From positions 620,001-684,000 of the forward strand of contig CAWKLQ010000004.1 in NCBI GenBank assembly GCA_963850525.1: 64,000 bases of DNA, written 5' to 3'. The DNA comes from JAEMQF01 sp963850525. Its GTDB lineage: Bacteria > Pseudomonadota > Gammaproteobacteria > Burkholderiales > Burkholderiaceae_C. The number at the start of each line of letters is the position of its first letter. The stretch's first letter is position 1. Positions 1-8,455 of the stretch are shown here, in pieces. The notes beneath the pieces are model-generated. The model searched no databases, was not told the DNA's origin, and worked only from the letters and a program-made list of their open reading frames with translations. The position numbers and the translations under genes are program-made.

Positions 1-461
1 CCGCGCACGATCTCGATGCGCTCGATCGCGTCCAGCGGAATGTTCTCCCAGACCGGCGAGCCGGCAGTGGCCGACCCGTAGCGAACGCCGTCGATGAGCA
101 GCAGCGTGTGGCGCGAGTCCAGGCCGCGCAGTGAGATGGTGCTGAGCTTGCCCGGGCCGCCGTAAGCCCAGAACTGCACGCCGTTTTGCCGGCCCAGCAG
201 TTCGACGAGGCTGCGGCCGTCGGCCTGCTCGATTTGCGCGCGGTCGATGACCGTGACTTCGGCGAGCGCTTCGTCGATGCGCACGGGAACGCGGCTGCCG
301 GTGACGAACACGGCGTCGAGCCGCGTCGGGGGCGCCGCTGCCGGCGCCTGCGCGCGGCTCGGCAAGGCCGCACAAAGAATGACCAGAGCAAGCGCCGCGC
401 GCGCGATTCGGCAAGACAGGCGAGTGCGCGCCCGTGAAGGACAGTGAAGAGCGGGAAACAT
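1..461 (-). CDS. btuB: TonB-dependent outer-membrane receptor, BtuB-like (N-terminal part, runs off left edge)
   Basis: Only the first 153 codons are present; the gene continues beyond base 1. The start is the ATG at 461. A signal peptide is visible (hydrophobic ALALVILCAALPSRAQA near residues 20-37). The beginning of the plug domain follows, with VFVTGSR, a repeat of basic/acidic residues and the typical LRGLDSRHTLLLIDGVRYG segment. TonB-dependent receptors import cobalamin or siderophores across the outer membrane. The cobalamin riboswitch directly upstream on the same strand makes vitamin B12 or another corrinoid the likely substrate. No stop or frameshift is seen in the visible part. The identification as BtuB rests on the riboswitch context; family membership rests on sequence. 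Confidence 0.85.
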   Translation of the reverse strand, partial: MFPALHCPSRARTRLSCRIARAALALVILCAALPSRAQAPAAAPPTRLDAVFVTGSRVPVRIDEALAEVTVIDRAQIEQADGRSLVELLGRQNGVQFWAYGGPGKLSTISLRGLDSRHTLLLIDGVRYGSATAGSPVWENIPLDAIERIEIVR

Positions 462-544
462 GGAATGAATACGCCAATGCAGTCGTGTGCACCCGCTTCC
501 CCGCAGGCACCCACCTCACAGCGCATCGCTCACGCGGCGCGCCA

Positions 545-757
545 ACCTGTTGGCCGGTATCCGGGCTGGCGGAGACGACCCGTGTTCCCTTCCCAGGCGC
601 CAATGGCGCGCCCAGTGGGCTGTAACACGAGCGGAGAGCCAATAGAGGCTCACGTCCGCTGACCGTTGCGGGGGCAGCTCAGGCTGGGGTCTTGCCGGCG
701 ATGCGGCCAGAACCCTCCTGATTCCCGTTGAACTGTGGCCACCGGAACGGCCGCCAC
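545..757 (-). ncRNA. Cobalamin (adenosylcobalamin) riboswitch
   Basis: Read on the minus strand, this leader has the conserved core of the cobalamin riboswitch. It begins with a GGTGGCCAC stem and GGGAATCAGG, then the AGCTGCCCCCGCAACGGT segment. An AGCCCACTG box, GGGAAGGG and the 3' CCAGCCCGGATACCGGCC box come next. It ends about 85 bases before the ATG of the TonB receptor. Known riboswitches of this class bind adenosylcobalamin and lower expression of the downstream gene. Boundaries are judged by eye. Confidence 0.92.
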
Positions 758-845
758 GAGCACCAACGGCGTTGATGATAGCCGAGCGTCTGCGGCGCAC
801 GATGCCCGCGCCATAGGTTAGGCTGGGCGTGTCAAGAGCACGCCG

Positions 846-1559
846 ATGAGCACCCGACCCGCACCGCCGCCCCTGCAACTCGAAGCGCTGCCCGGCTATC
901 GCGAATACGCAAGCGCCGAGATGATCGAGCGCGCCCGCGCATTCCACGCCGACATCGCACGGCGCCGCACCGTGCGTGACTTCGACACGCGGCCGGTGCC
1001 GCGCGACGTGATCGCGCATTGCCTTCTCGCCGCCGGCACCGCGCCCTCGGGGGCGAACCAGCAGCCCTGGTTCTTCAGCGTCATCACCGACCCGGCGCAA
1101 AAGAAGCGCGTTCGCGAAGCCGCCGAGGCCGAGGAGCGCGCGTTCTATGCGGGGCGTGCGCCGCAGGAGTGGCTCGACGCGCTCGCGCCGTTGGGAACGG
1201 ACCCGAACAAACCCTTTCTCGAAGAGGCGCCGGTGTTGATTGCGATCTTTGCGCAGAAGTACGGCGTGCATCCTGACGGCGAGCGCTTCAGCCACTACTA
1301 CGTTCCCGAATCAGTGGGCATCGCGTCAGGCTTTCTCATTGCAGCGCTGCACCACGCGGGCCTGGCGACGCTGACGCACACGCCCAGTCCCATGAACTTC
1401 TTGAACAAACTCTGCGCGCGGCCGAGTTCCCAGAAGCCGGTGATCCTGCTCGTCGTCGGCTACCCCAAGCCGGGCTGCCAGGTGCCGGTGCATGGCGGAA
1501 TCAAAAAACCGTTGGACGCGATTGCGCAGTGGATCGAGCCTGACACATCACCAGGATGA
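846..1559 (+). CDS. Nitroreductase-family FMN protein
   Basis: This 237-residue protein has the nitroreductase fold signatures. RRRTVRDFDTRPVP near residues 38-51 is the FMN phosphate-binding start. APSGANQQPW near 66-75 is the flavin-facing loop. ESVGIASGFLIAALHHAG lies around 158-175, followed by a glycine-rich ILLVVGYP close to the C terminus. The pattern and length resemble the iodotyrosine-deiodinase-like/BluB-like branch rather than the NfsB branch. Such enzymes use FMN and NAD(P)H to reduce nitro groups, quinones or carbon-halogen bonds; the substrate is not predictable. The SDR gene begins 3 bases after its stop, so the two are probably co-transcribed. A BluB role next to the B12 riboswitch was considered, but the motif set does not clearly support it. 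Confidence 0.85.
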   Translation: MSTRPAPPPLQLEALPGYREYASAEMIERARAFHADIARRRTVRDFDTRPVPRDVIAHCLLAAGTAPSGANQQPWFFSVITDPAQKKRVREAAEAEERAFYAGRAPQEWLDALAPLGTDPNKPFLEEAPVLIAIFAQKYGVHPDGERFSHYYVPESVGIASGFLIAALHHAGLATLTHTPSPMNFLNKLCARPSSQKPVILLVVGYPKPGCQVPVHGGIKKPLDAIAQWIEPDTSPG

Positions 1560-1562
1560 CCC

Positions 1563-2348
1563 ATGACCAATCCATTTGACCTGACGGGCCGCGGCGTCGT
1601 AGTCACCGGCGGCAACGGCGGCAACGGCGGCATCGGCTACGGCATGGCGCGCGCGCTGCTGGACGCCGGCGCGTCGGTCGCGATCTGGGGTTCGAACCCG
1701 GACAAGACGCAGCAGGCGAGGACCGATCTCGTCGCGATGTGCGACGCCGCGTCGCGCCTGCACGCTTTCGTCTGCGATGTGGGCGACGAGGCCCAAGTGG
1801 AGAGCACGTTTGCGGCGTCGATCGCTGCGCTGGGGCGTGTCGACGCGTGTTTTGCGAATGCCGGCGTCTCGAGCAAGGGAACGCCGCTGCTCGAAATGAG
1901 TCTCGAGGAGTTCCGCCGCGTCCAGCGAATCAACGTCGAAGGCGTGTTCCTAACGTTTCGCGCCGCGGCGCGCCACATGGCGCAGCACGGCCAGGGCGGC
2001 TCGCTGATCGCCACCGCAAGCACTGCGGCGATCGAGGGCGCGGCGCGCAACAGCCACTACGGCGCGTCGAAAGGCGCCGTCACGTCATTCGTGCGCGCGC
2101 TCGGCGTGGAATTGGCGCGGCACAAGATTCGTGTCAACTCCATCTTGCCGGGCTGGATAGTCACCGAGATGACGCAGCGCGCAGTCGACACCCCGAAATT
2201 CGCCGAAGCCGTGCTGCCGCGAATTCCCGCGCGGCGCTGGGGAACGCGCGACGATTTCGGCGGCATCGCCGTCTACCTGGCGAGCGACGCGTCGGCTTAC
2301 ACGACGGGCGAGCAGTTCGTCATCGACGGCGGCTACACGAAGTTCTGA
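1563..2348 (+). CDS. Short-chain dehydrogenase/reductase (SDR) with an expanded glycine loop
   Basis: This classical SDR of 261 residues would catalyse NAD(P)-dependent oxidation or reduction of an alcohol/ketone. The cofactor loop normally reads TGGNGGIG. Here it reads TGGNGGNGGIG (residues about 16-26), three residues longer because a GGCGGCAAC unit is duplicated in the DNA. The rest is intact: NAG around 100, the catalytic Ser in ATASTAA, YGASK with Tyr and Lys, and the C-terminal IDGGYTKF. It lies between the nitroreductase and the FAD oxidoreductase (3- and 21-base gaps), suggesting one transcript. The substrate is unknown. Confidence 0.9.
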   Translation: MTNPFDLTGRGVVVTGGNGGNGGIGYGMARALLDAGASVAIWGSNPDKTQQARTDLVAMCDAASRLHAFVCDVGDEAQVESTFAASIAALGRVDACFANAGVSSKGTPLLEMSLEEFRRVQRINVEGVFLTFRAAARHMAQHGQGGSLIATASTAAIEGAARNSHYGASKGAVTSFVRALGVELARHKIRVNSILPGWIVTEMTQRAVDTPKFAEAVLPRIPARRWGTRDDFGGIAVYLASDASAYTTGEQFVIDGGYTKF

Positions 2349-2369
2349 ACTATCGTCGCGCGCACGCCC

Positions 2370-3524
2370 ATGACCGCAACGTTCGACATCATCGTTCTCG
2401 GCGCCGGAATGGCCGGCGCGTCGATCGCCGCCGAACTCGCGCCGCAGCGCAAGGTGCTGCTGCTCGAAGTCGAGGACCAGCCGGGGCGCCATTCCACCGG
2501 GCGCTCCGCGGCGATGTTCTTCGAGAGTTACGGCAACGCCACGGTGCGCGCCCTGACACGCGCAAGCCGCGCTTTCCTCGAGCAACCCCCGGCGGGCTTT
2601 GCCGATGTGCCGCTGATGACGCCGCGCGCTGCGATGTTCGTCGCGAGCGAAGAAGGCGCGCCGCGCCTTGATGCCATGTTCACCGCGCCCGACGCCGCGC
2701 CGACCCTGCAACGCCTGACAGCCGTGCAGGCGCTGGCGCGCGTGCCCATCCTGCGGCGCGAGTGGCTCGCCGGCGCGGCCATCGACGAATCGGGTTGCGA
2801 CATGGACGTTGCGGCAATCCACCAGGGCTATCTGCGCACGGCCCGGCGCGCCGGGGCGCGGCTCGTGCTCGGCGCGCTGGAAGTCGCCATCGAGCGCCAT
2901 GCAAGCGTGTGGCAATTGCGCTCACGCGCCGGCGACTTCAGCGCGCCGCTGCTCGTGAACGCCGCAGGCGCCTGGGCCGACGTGGTGGCGCAGCAGGCTG
3001 GCGCACGGCGCGTCGGGCTGCAGCCCAAACGCCGCACCGCGCTCATGCTGCCGCTTCCTCCAGGCCACGACGTGCGCGACTGGCCACTCACCATCGACGT
3101 CGACGAAACCGTTTACTTCAAGCCCGACGCCGGCCAGTTGCTGCTCTCCCCCGCCAACGAAGATCCGATGCAGCCTTGCGACGTGGCGCCGGAAGAACTC
3201 GATGTGGCGCTCGCCGTGGACCGCTTCGAAACCTTGACTACTGTGCAGGTCGCGCGAATCAACCGCCGCTGGGCGGGGCTGCGCAGCTTCGTCGCCGACC
3301 GCTCGCCGGTGGCGGGCTTCGATGCGCAGGTGGAAGGTTTCGTCTGGCTCGCCGGCCAGGGCGGTTATGGAATCCAGATGGCACCGGCGCTGGCGCGCGC
3401 TGCTGCGGCGCTGCTGCTCGGGCAGGCCTTGCCCGGCGACATCGCAGCGCTTGGCGTCACCGCCGCGGCGCTGTCGCCGGCGAGAGAGTCGCTCGGCGAT
3501 ACGGACTCGCGTTCCATCCCCTGA
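2370..3524 (+). CDS. FAD-dependent oxidoreductase, DAO / glycine-oxidase family
   Basis: The 384-residue protein starts with a Rossmann FAD motif (VLGAGMAGASIAAEL, residues about 9-23). It then has RHSTGRSAAMFFESYGN, typical of the D-amino-acid oxidase / L-2-hydroxyglutarate dehydrogenase superfamily. A second FAD segment, VNAAGAWADVVAQQAG, follows near 190. The C terminus carries RSPVAGFD and GQGGYGIQMAPALA, which close the flavin site. Members oxidise amines, amino acids or 2-hydroxy acids. It is third in a run with the nitroreductase and SDR genes. No signal peptide is seen, so it is predicted cytoplasmic. The specific substrate cannot be inferred. Confidence 0.88.
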   Translation: MTATFDIIVLGAGMAGASIAAELAPQRKVLLLEVEDQPGRHSTGRSAAMFFESYGNATVRALTRASRAFLEQPPAGFADVPLMTPRAAMFVASEEGAPRLDAMFTAPDAAPTLQRLTAVQALARVPILRREWLAGAAIDESGCDMDVAAIHQGYLRTARRAGARLVLGALEVAIERHASVWQLRSRAGDFSAPLLVNAAGAWADVVAQQAGARRVGLQPKRRTALMLPLPPGHDVRDWPLTIDVDETVYFKPDAGQLLLSPANEDPMQPCDVAPEELDVALAVDRFETLTTVQVARINRRWAGLRSFVADRSPVAGFDAQVEGFVWLAGQGGYGIQMAPALARAAAALLLGQALPGDIAALGVTAAALSPARESLGDTDSRSIP

Positions 3525-3580
3525 GAAGTGCGGCCGGGATGAAGGCCTGTGGCAGACTCGGCCGTTTGCCATCGAGGAGT

Positions 3581-5436
3581 ATGAGCATGGGTCGATGGAT
3601 AGTTGCCGCGCTCTCGGCCTGCATTAGCCAAGGCGTTGCCGCAACGGGCGAGTCCCAAGTGACCGTTGGAATCTTGCTGACCTCTATGCCTCAGCCACGG
3701 CATGGCAAGCCGACGCCGACAAATTCGGCGCGCAACTGGCCGAATTCGCACGCTGCAAAGGCCGTTTGGGCGACAGTGCAGGGCGCCTTCGTACCTGCCT
3801 CGATTTGCGCGCCGACCTGACCAAGCGACTGTATCGCCTGGGCATGTTCGCAGGCGAGCAGCTGGCCCAGGATACGGGCGTGCCGGAGAGTCTGGCGCTC
3901 GACCAGAAAGCCGACCTGCTGGGCAATCAGTTGGATCAGGCAACCTCGTTCGTCAGTCCGGAAATCCTCCGAATCGGGGCGGCGAAAATCAAGGCCTTCA
4001 TTGCGCAAGATCCAGGCTTGCGGATTCATGCGTTCCCGCTAGATCGGATCCTGCGCAAGGCGCCGCACACGTTGAACGATGCCAGTGAAGCCTTGGTGTC
4101 GAAATTCGGCAAGATGAACGGGGCGGGTCAATCGGTGTACGGCATCCTCACGAACGCCGACATGCCGTGGCCCAAGTTGAAATTGGGATCGGGTGAAGAA
4201 GTCCTGCTCGATCAATCTGCCTACACCAAGTATCGCGAGGCAAGGAATCGAGAAGATCGCAAGCGCGTTTTCGACAGCTTCTTTGGCACCTTCAAGACCT
4301 TCGAGCGCGCGCTCGGCGTGATGCTGTATTCACAGCTCAAACAGGATGCGGTCTATAGCGCAGTACGAAAGTATCCGAATTCGATTGCCCGAGTCCTGGA
4401 CGAGGACCGCATGCCTGTGGAAGTGGTTGATACGCTGATTGCCCAAACCACGGCCAACCTGTCAACGTTGCACCGCTATTTTCGGCTGCGCGCAAAGATG
4501 TTGGGCGTGCAACAGATGGCGTACTACGACATCTACCCGCCCCTTGTGAATGGGGATTACAGGTTCCCGATTGCACAGGGCCGCAGTTTGGTGCTGGAGG
4601 CTGTCGCACCATTGGGCAAGGACTACGTCCAGGCCTTCGCCTCAGGCCTTGACAGCCGGTGGATGGACACCTACCCCCGCCCGCGCAAGCAGTCCGGTGC
4701 GCACATGGCCGGGTATGCCTACGACGTGCACCCATATGTGCTGATGAACTACAACGACGACTACGAGTCGGTGACAACGCTCGCGCACGAGTGGGGGCAT
4801 GCCATGCATTCGCATCTTGCAAATCGCGCTCAGCCTTTCGTCACCGCGAACTACGCCACCTTTGTTGCCGAAATCGCCTCCACATTCAATGAGGTGTTGC
4901 TGCTGCACCGCATGCTGCAGGTGGCTAGGACCGACGATGAGCGGATGTTCTACTTGGGACATGCGCTGGAGAATCTGCGCGCAACCTTCTTTCGCCAAGC
5001 GATGTTTGCCGAATTCGAGCGCAAGATTCACACGACAGTCGATGCGGGAGAACCTGTCACCGGTGATCAACTGACAAAGGGCTATTGCGAGCTCCTTGAG
5101 CGCTACCATGGTGTGGCCGAAGGCGTGATGACGATCGACAAGGCCTACTGCGTCGAATGGGCGTACATCCCGCACTTCTACAGTCCGTTCTATGTTTACC
5201 AGTACGCCACTTCGATCGCCGCAAGCTCGTTATTCGCCGATCAGGTGATCAATGGCGAACCTGGCGCACTCAGTCGATACCTTGGATTGCTGCGCGCTGG
5301 TGGTTCGGACTTTCCGTACGAGTTGGTGAAGGCGGCCGGAGTTGATCTCGCAACGCCCGCTCCCTATCAGTCTTTGATTGCGCGAATGAACAAAATCATG
5401 GACGAGATAGAAGCGGTTCTTGCCAGGAAGCGTTGA
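3581..5436 (+). pseudogene. pepF: M3-family oligoendopeptidase (PepF-like), frameshifted after the signal peptide
   Basis: A signal-peptide-like start (MSMGRWIVAALSACISQGVA, from the ATG at 3581 with a GAGGAG ribosome-binding site) is in one frame. The mature enzyme is in another. The mature frame opens after a stop at 3625-3627 and reads WNLADLYASATAW from 3667, the usual N-terminal motif of M3 oligoendopeptidases. It then runs unbroken to 5436. No start codon exists in the mature frame between 3628 and 3667, so a one-base indel near 3630-3665 is inferred; it could be a sequencing error. The zinc motif HEWGH is at 4786-4800, with the third ligand region EIASTFNE downstream. The gene is visibly less GC-rich than its neighbours. 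Confidence 0.8.
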
Positions 5437-5507
5437 GTTGTAAACGCAGCACCCGCACTCTCCGTCGCAGTGTCAGCTTTACCCCGAGGGCGCAGGGGCA
5501 GCGCAGC

Positions 5508-6398
5508 TCACGCGCCCGCGCGAGACAGCGTCAGGTAAACGACGCCCAGCACCATCGTCGCCGCGCCGGCGATCATGCGCCGGGTCAGCACTTCCTCGCG
5601 CAGCACGAGCGCGCTCAGCAACACGGTCACCAAAGGGTAGGTCGCGACGACCGGGGCGACCAGCGACACCGGTGCGAGGCTCAGCGCGCCGTACATGAGC
5701 AGCACGGCGCCGCCGTTCAGCGCTCCGGTGAGAACAAACCAGGCGAATCCGTGTCGCGTCAGCGCCGGGCGCTTCGCTCGGCCTAACGCGCTCGTGCCGA
5801 TGACGACCGCCGACGACACGGTGTAGCCGATCAGGCCGGCCGCCAGCGGGTTCGGCCAGAGCGCGAGGCCGGCCTTCGCGCCCGCCTGGGCCAAGCCGCG
5901 CACCACGGCGCCGGCGATCGGCCAGAGCAGCGCCCGCCCGGTGAAGCCGGGCCGCACAGCGCTTTGCCTCCAGGTGAGGACGATGGCGCCGCCGACGATC
6001 GCCAGGCACGCCAGCAGCACCTGCCCGGGAATTCTTTCGCCCAGCAGCAGCACTGCGGCGAGCAAGGCAAACAGGGGCGCGGTGCTGGAGACGGCGCTGG
6101 TGATCGTCGGCCCGAGCTGCTCGTTCGAGCGAAACGTGAGCAGCGTGACGAGCCCCGGGAAGAACACGCCCACCGCGGCAAACCAGAGCGCTGCGCGCAG
6201 CGAGAACCCGGTGGCGTCGAGGGCGAACGGTGCGGCCAGGGCGAACGGTGCGGCCAGGGCGAACAGCAGCGTCGCGGTGGGAACGCTGATCGCCGCGCCG
6301 GACCTCGCGTCCAGGCTGCGCAGGCCGACGCGCGACGTGATGAGCGCGACGCCGAAGCAGAAGGAACTCGACAGCGCCAGGGCGAGCGCTGCGCTCAT
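5508..6398 (-). CDS. EamA/DMT-family membrane transporter
   Basis: The 296-residue protein is strongly hydrophobic with about ten predicted membrane helices in two similar halves, the EamA (drug/metabolite transporter) layout. Typical features are FRSNEQLGPTITSAVSSTAPLFALL in the first half and LAPVSLVAPVVATYPLVTVLL in the second. Members export amino acids, metabolites or drugs. Residues near 46-60 read ALAAPFALAAPFAL because an 18-base unit (6223-6240 and 6241-6258) is tandemly duplicated. The start at 6398 is 11 bases from the end of the convergent open frames, with no obvious operon partner. The substrate is unknown. Confidence 0.85.
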   Translation of the reverse strand: MSAALALALSSSFCFGVALITSRVGLRSLDARSGAAISVPTATLLFALAAPFALAAPFALDATGFSLRAALWFAAVGVFFPGLVTLLTFRSNEQLGPTITSAVSSTAPLFALLAAVLLLGERIPGQVLLACLAIVGGAIVLTWRQSAVRPGFTGRALLWPIAGAVVRGLAQAGAKAGLALWPNPLAAGLIGYTVSSAVVIGTSALGRAKRPALTRHGFAWFVLTGALNGGAVLLMYGALSLAPVSLVAPVVATYPLVTVLLSALVLREEVLTRRMIAGAATMVLGVVYLTLSRAGA

Positions 6399-6417
6399 GG
6401 TCGGCGCCGCGCGCGCA

Positions 6418-7068
6418 TCAATCGCGCACCAGATAGCCGAGCACGAGGTCGGTCATGTGCGACAGGCGCTCGACCTTGGCCTTGGCGCCGAGCAACTGGC
6501 GGTCGAAGATTGTCGACAAGGTGTAGCTGTTGCTGAGGTAGAAGTAGGACAGGCCGGCAATCGAGATGTAGAGCTGCACCGGGTCCACGCCGGCGCGAAA
6601 CACGCGCAACTTGGCGCCGCGTTCGAGCACTTCGGCGATCGTCTCGATGAGCGGCGAGTTCATCGTCTGCACTTTGGCCGACTGCTTCAGGTGGCGCGCA
6701 CGGTGCAGGTTTTCGCTGTTCAGCAGCGTCAGGAATTCGGGATGCGCGATGTAGTAGTCCCAGGTGAACGCGATGAGGCGGCGGATCGCTTCGGTCGGCT
6801 CGACCTGCGCCAGATTCAGCTGGCGCTCCTGGCCGCGGATGTTTTCATAAGCGCGCTCGAGCACGGCGAGGAACAGGCTCTCCTTGTTCTCGAAGTAGTA
6901 GTAGATGAGGCGCTTGTTGACGCCGGCGCGCGACGCGATACGGTCCATGCGCGCGCCGCCCAGGCCGTTCTCGGCGAACTCACCGAGCGCCGCGGCGAGG
7001 ATGTCTTTTTGCGAGCGATCGGCGTCGCGAGTGCGGGGCTCAACCGCCTGAATGGGCTTCTTCGTCAT
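6418..7068 (-). CDS. TetR-family transcriptional regulator
   Basis: The protein has 216 residues from the ATG at 7068. The N-terminal TetR helix-turn-helix is clear: ILAAALGEFAENGLGG, then MDRIASRAGVNKRLIYYYF, then ENKESLFLAVLERAY. A ligand domain follows (AIRRLIAFTWDYYIAHPEFL, as in the TetR_C group found with catabolic operons). It is transcribed divergently from the Rieske oxygenase at 7159 with a 90-base gap, the usual arrangement for a local regulator. The frame stays open far upstream, but that extension is antisense to the Rieske gene and is not coding. Confidence 0.92.
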   Translation of the reverse strand: MTKKPIQAVEPRTRDADRSQKDILAAALGEFAENGLGGARMDRIASRAGVNKRLIYYYFENKESLFLAVLERAYENIRGQERQLNLAQVEPTEAIRRLIAFTWDYYIAHPEFLTLLNSENLHRARHLKQSAKVQTMNSPLIETIAEVLERGAKLRVFRAGVDPVQLYISIAGLSYFYLSNSYTLSTIFDRQLLGAKAKVERLSHMTDLVLGYLVRD

Positions 7069-7089
7069 TCCGTCATTCCAGAGATTGCA

Positions 7090-7122
7090 CTGTTCGTTGA
7101 AGGAAGTATCGGGCTTGAACAG
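7090..7122. promoter_or_regulatory. Possible operator between TetR gene and Rieske oxygenase gene
   Basis: The divergent gap contains the inverted pair CTGTTC (7090-7095) and GAACAG (7117-7122), 21 bases apart. A TAGAAT hexamer at 7133-7138 could serve as a -10 for the Rieske gene, but no good -35 is seen. Assignment to TetR is inference from position only. Confidence 0.25.
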
Positions 7123-7158
7123 CCTCGCTCCTAGAATCGGCCACCCACGAGCACGCCC

Positions 7159-8442
7159 ATGGACGAAGCCACCTCCACCCTCCTCACCCGCACCGGCCCC
7201 GGCACGCCGATGGGCGACTTGATGCGCCGCTACTGGGTGCCGATTCTCGCCAGCGCAGAAATCAAAGAGCCCGACGGCGCGCAACACCGCGTACAAATCC
7301 TCGGCGAAAAACTCATCGCCTTTCGCGACACGACCGGCGCGCCGGGCTTGATCGACGAGTTCTGCACGCACCGCGGCGCGTCGCTGTTCTTTGGGCGCAA
7401 TGAAGAGTGCGGCATCCGTTGCTCCTACCACGGCCTGAAGTTCGATCGGCACGGCGCGTGTGTCGACGTGCCCTCGGCGCCGCACGTCGCAGAGCGCATG
7501 CGCATCAAGGCGTATCCGTGCATCGAACGTGGCGGATTGGTCTGGGCCTACATGGGCCCGGCGGGCAAGCAGCCCGCGCCGCCCGAAGTCGAGTGGTGCG
7601 TGCTGCCCGACAGCCACATCTTCGTCTCGAAGCGTCTCCAGCAGTGCAACTACCTGCAGGCGATGGAGGGCGGCATCGACACCGCGCATGTGTCCTACGT
7701 GCACCGCTATGAAGTCGACATCGACCCGATGCACCGCGGCGTGAAGGCGCTCGACTACATCAAGGCCGACGGCAACGTCGTCTTCGAAATCGAACAGACC
7801 GACTTCGGCCTGACGCTCTACGGCAGGCGCAACGGCGAAGCCGACTCGCACTACTGGCGCATCACGCAGTGGCTGTTTCCGTGGTTCACGCTGATTCCGC
7901 CGTTCGGCGAACATGCGCTCGGTGGCCACGTGTGGGTGCCGATCGACGATGAAAACTGCTGGGCGTGGAGCATCAACTTCCACCCCGACAAGCCCTTGAG
8001 CGGCGAAGAGCGCGCGCAGATGGCCGCCGGCAAGGGCATCCACGTCGCGTACGAACAAGGCGAACACGCGGTTCGCTGGCGCCCGCGCGCGAACAAGGAC
8101 AACGACTACCTCATCGACCGGCAGGCGCAGCGAGACAAACGCGCGTACAGCGGCGTGTTCGGATTCTCCGAACAAGACGCGTCGCTCCAGGAAAGCATGG
8201 GAGCGATCCAGGACCGCACGCGCGAACTGCTGTTGCCCACCGACAAGGGCGTCGTGATGGCGCGGCGCATGTTGGAGACCGCGGCGCTGGGCTTGCAGCA
8301 AGGCATTGAGCCGCCCGCGCTGGACGCCGCCGAGCAGCAAGTGCGCGCCGCGGGCGTCTTGCTGCCCAAGGGGCAGGACCCCAAGCCTTGGGCGCGCGAC
8401 AAGATCCGGCACGTGCGGGGCAAACCCGTTTATTCACTGTGA
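7159..8442 (+). CDS. Rieske non-heme iron oxygenase, large subunit (phthalate-dioxygenase-like)
   Basis: The 427-residue protein hydroxylates or O-demethylates an aromatic or similar substrate, using electrons from a separate reductase. The Rieske 2Fe-2S ligands are visible as C69-x-H71 and C88-x2-H91. The mononuclear iron site is in EGGIDTAHVSYVHR, with D174, H177 and H182. Length and motif spacing fit the single-subunit phthalate 4,5-dioxygenase / vanillate demethylase class. No ferredoxin reductase gene is nearby, so electron delivery must come from elsewhere. Downstream lie a Bug solute-binding protein (13-base gap) and an SDR, suggesting an uptake-and-oxidation operon under the divergent TetR. 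Confidence 0.93.
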   Translation: MDEATSTLLTRTGPGTPMGDLMRRYWVPILASAEIKEPDGAQHRVQILGEKLIAFRDTTGAPGLIDEFCTHRGASLFFGRNEECGIRCSYHGLKFDRHGACVDVPSAPHVAERMRIKAYPCIERGGLVWAYMGPAGKQPAPPEVEWCVLPDSHIFVSKRLQQCNYLQAMEGGIDTAHVSYVHRYEVDIDPMHRGVKALDYIKADGNVVFEIEQTDFGLTLYGRRNGEADSHYWRITQWLFPWFTLIPPFGEHALGGHVWVPIDDENCWAWSINFHPDKPLSGEERAQMAAGKGIHVAYEQGEHAVRWRPRANKDNDYLIDRQAQRDKRAYSGVFGFSEQDASLQESMGAIQDRTRELLLPTDKGVVMARRMLETAALGLQQGIEPPALDAAEQQVRAAGVLLPKGQDPKPWARDKIRHVRGKPVYSL

Positions 8443-8455
8443 TCACAGGACCCGC

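Noticed and set aside
846..1559. Nitroreductase as BluB (B12 lower ligand synthesis) because of the nearby cobalamin riboswitch
   Set aside because: The riboswitch faces the other way, and the neighbours are an SDR and an FAD oxidoreductase, not cobalamin genes.
3766..5436. Taking 3766 as the true start of the M3 peptidase
   Set aside because: That ATG lies about 30 codons after the conserved WNLADLY start of the mature domain, so the gene must begin earlier.
7069..8412. Very long open frame continuing the TetR frame, antisense to the Rieske gene
   Set aside because: The plus-strand frame carries clear Rieske and iron motifs; the antisense frame has no recognisable domain and is a product of high GC3.
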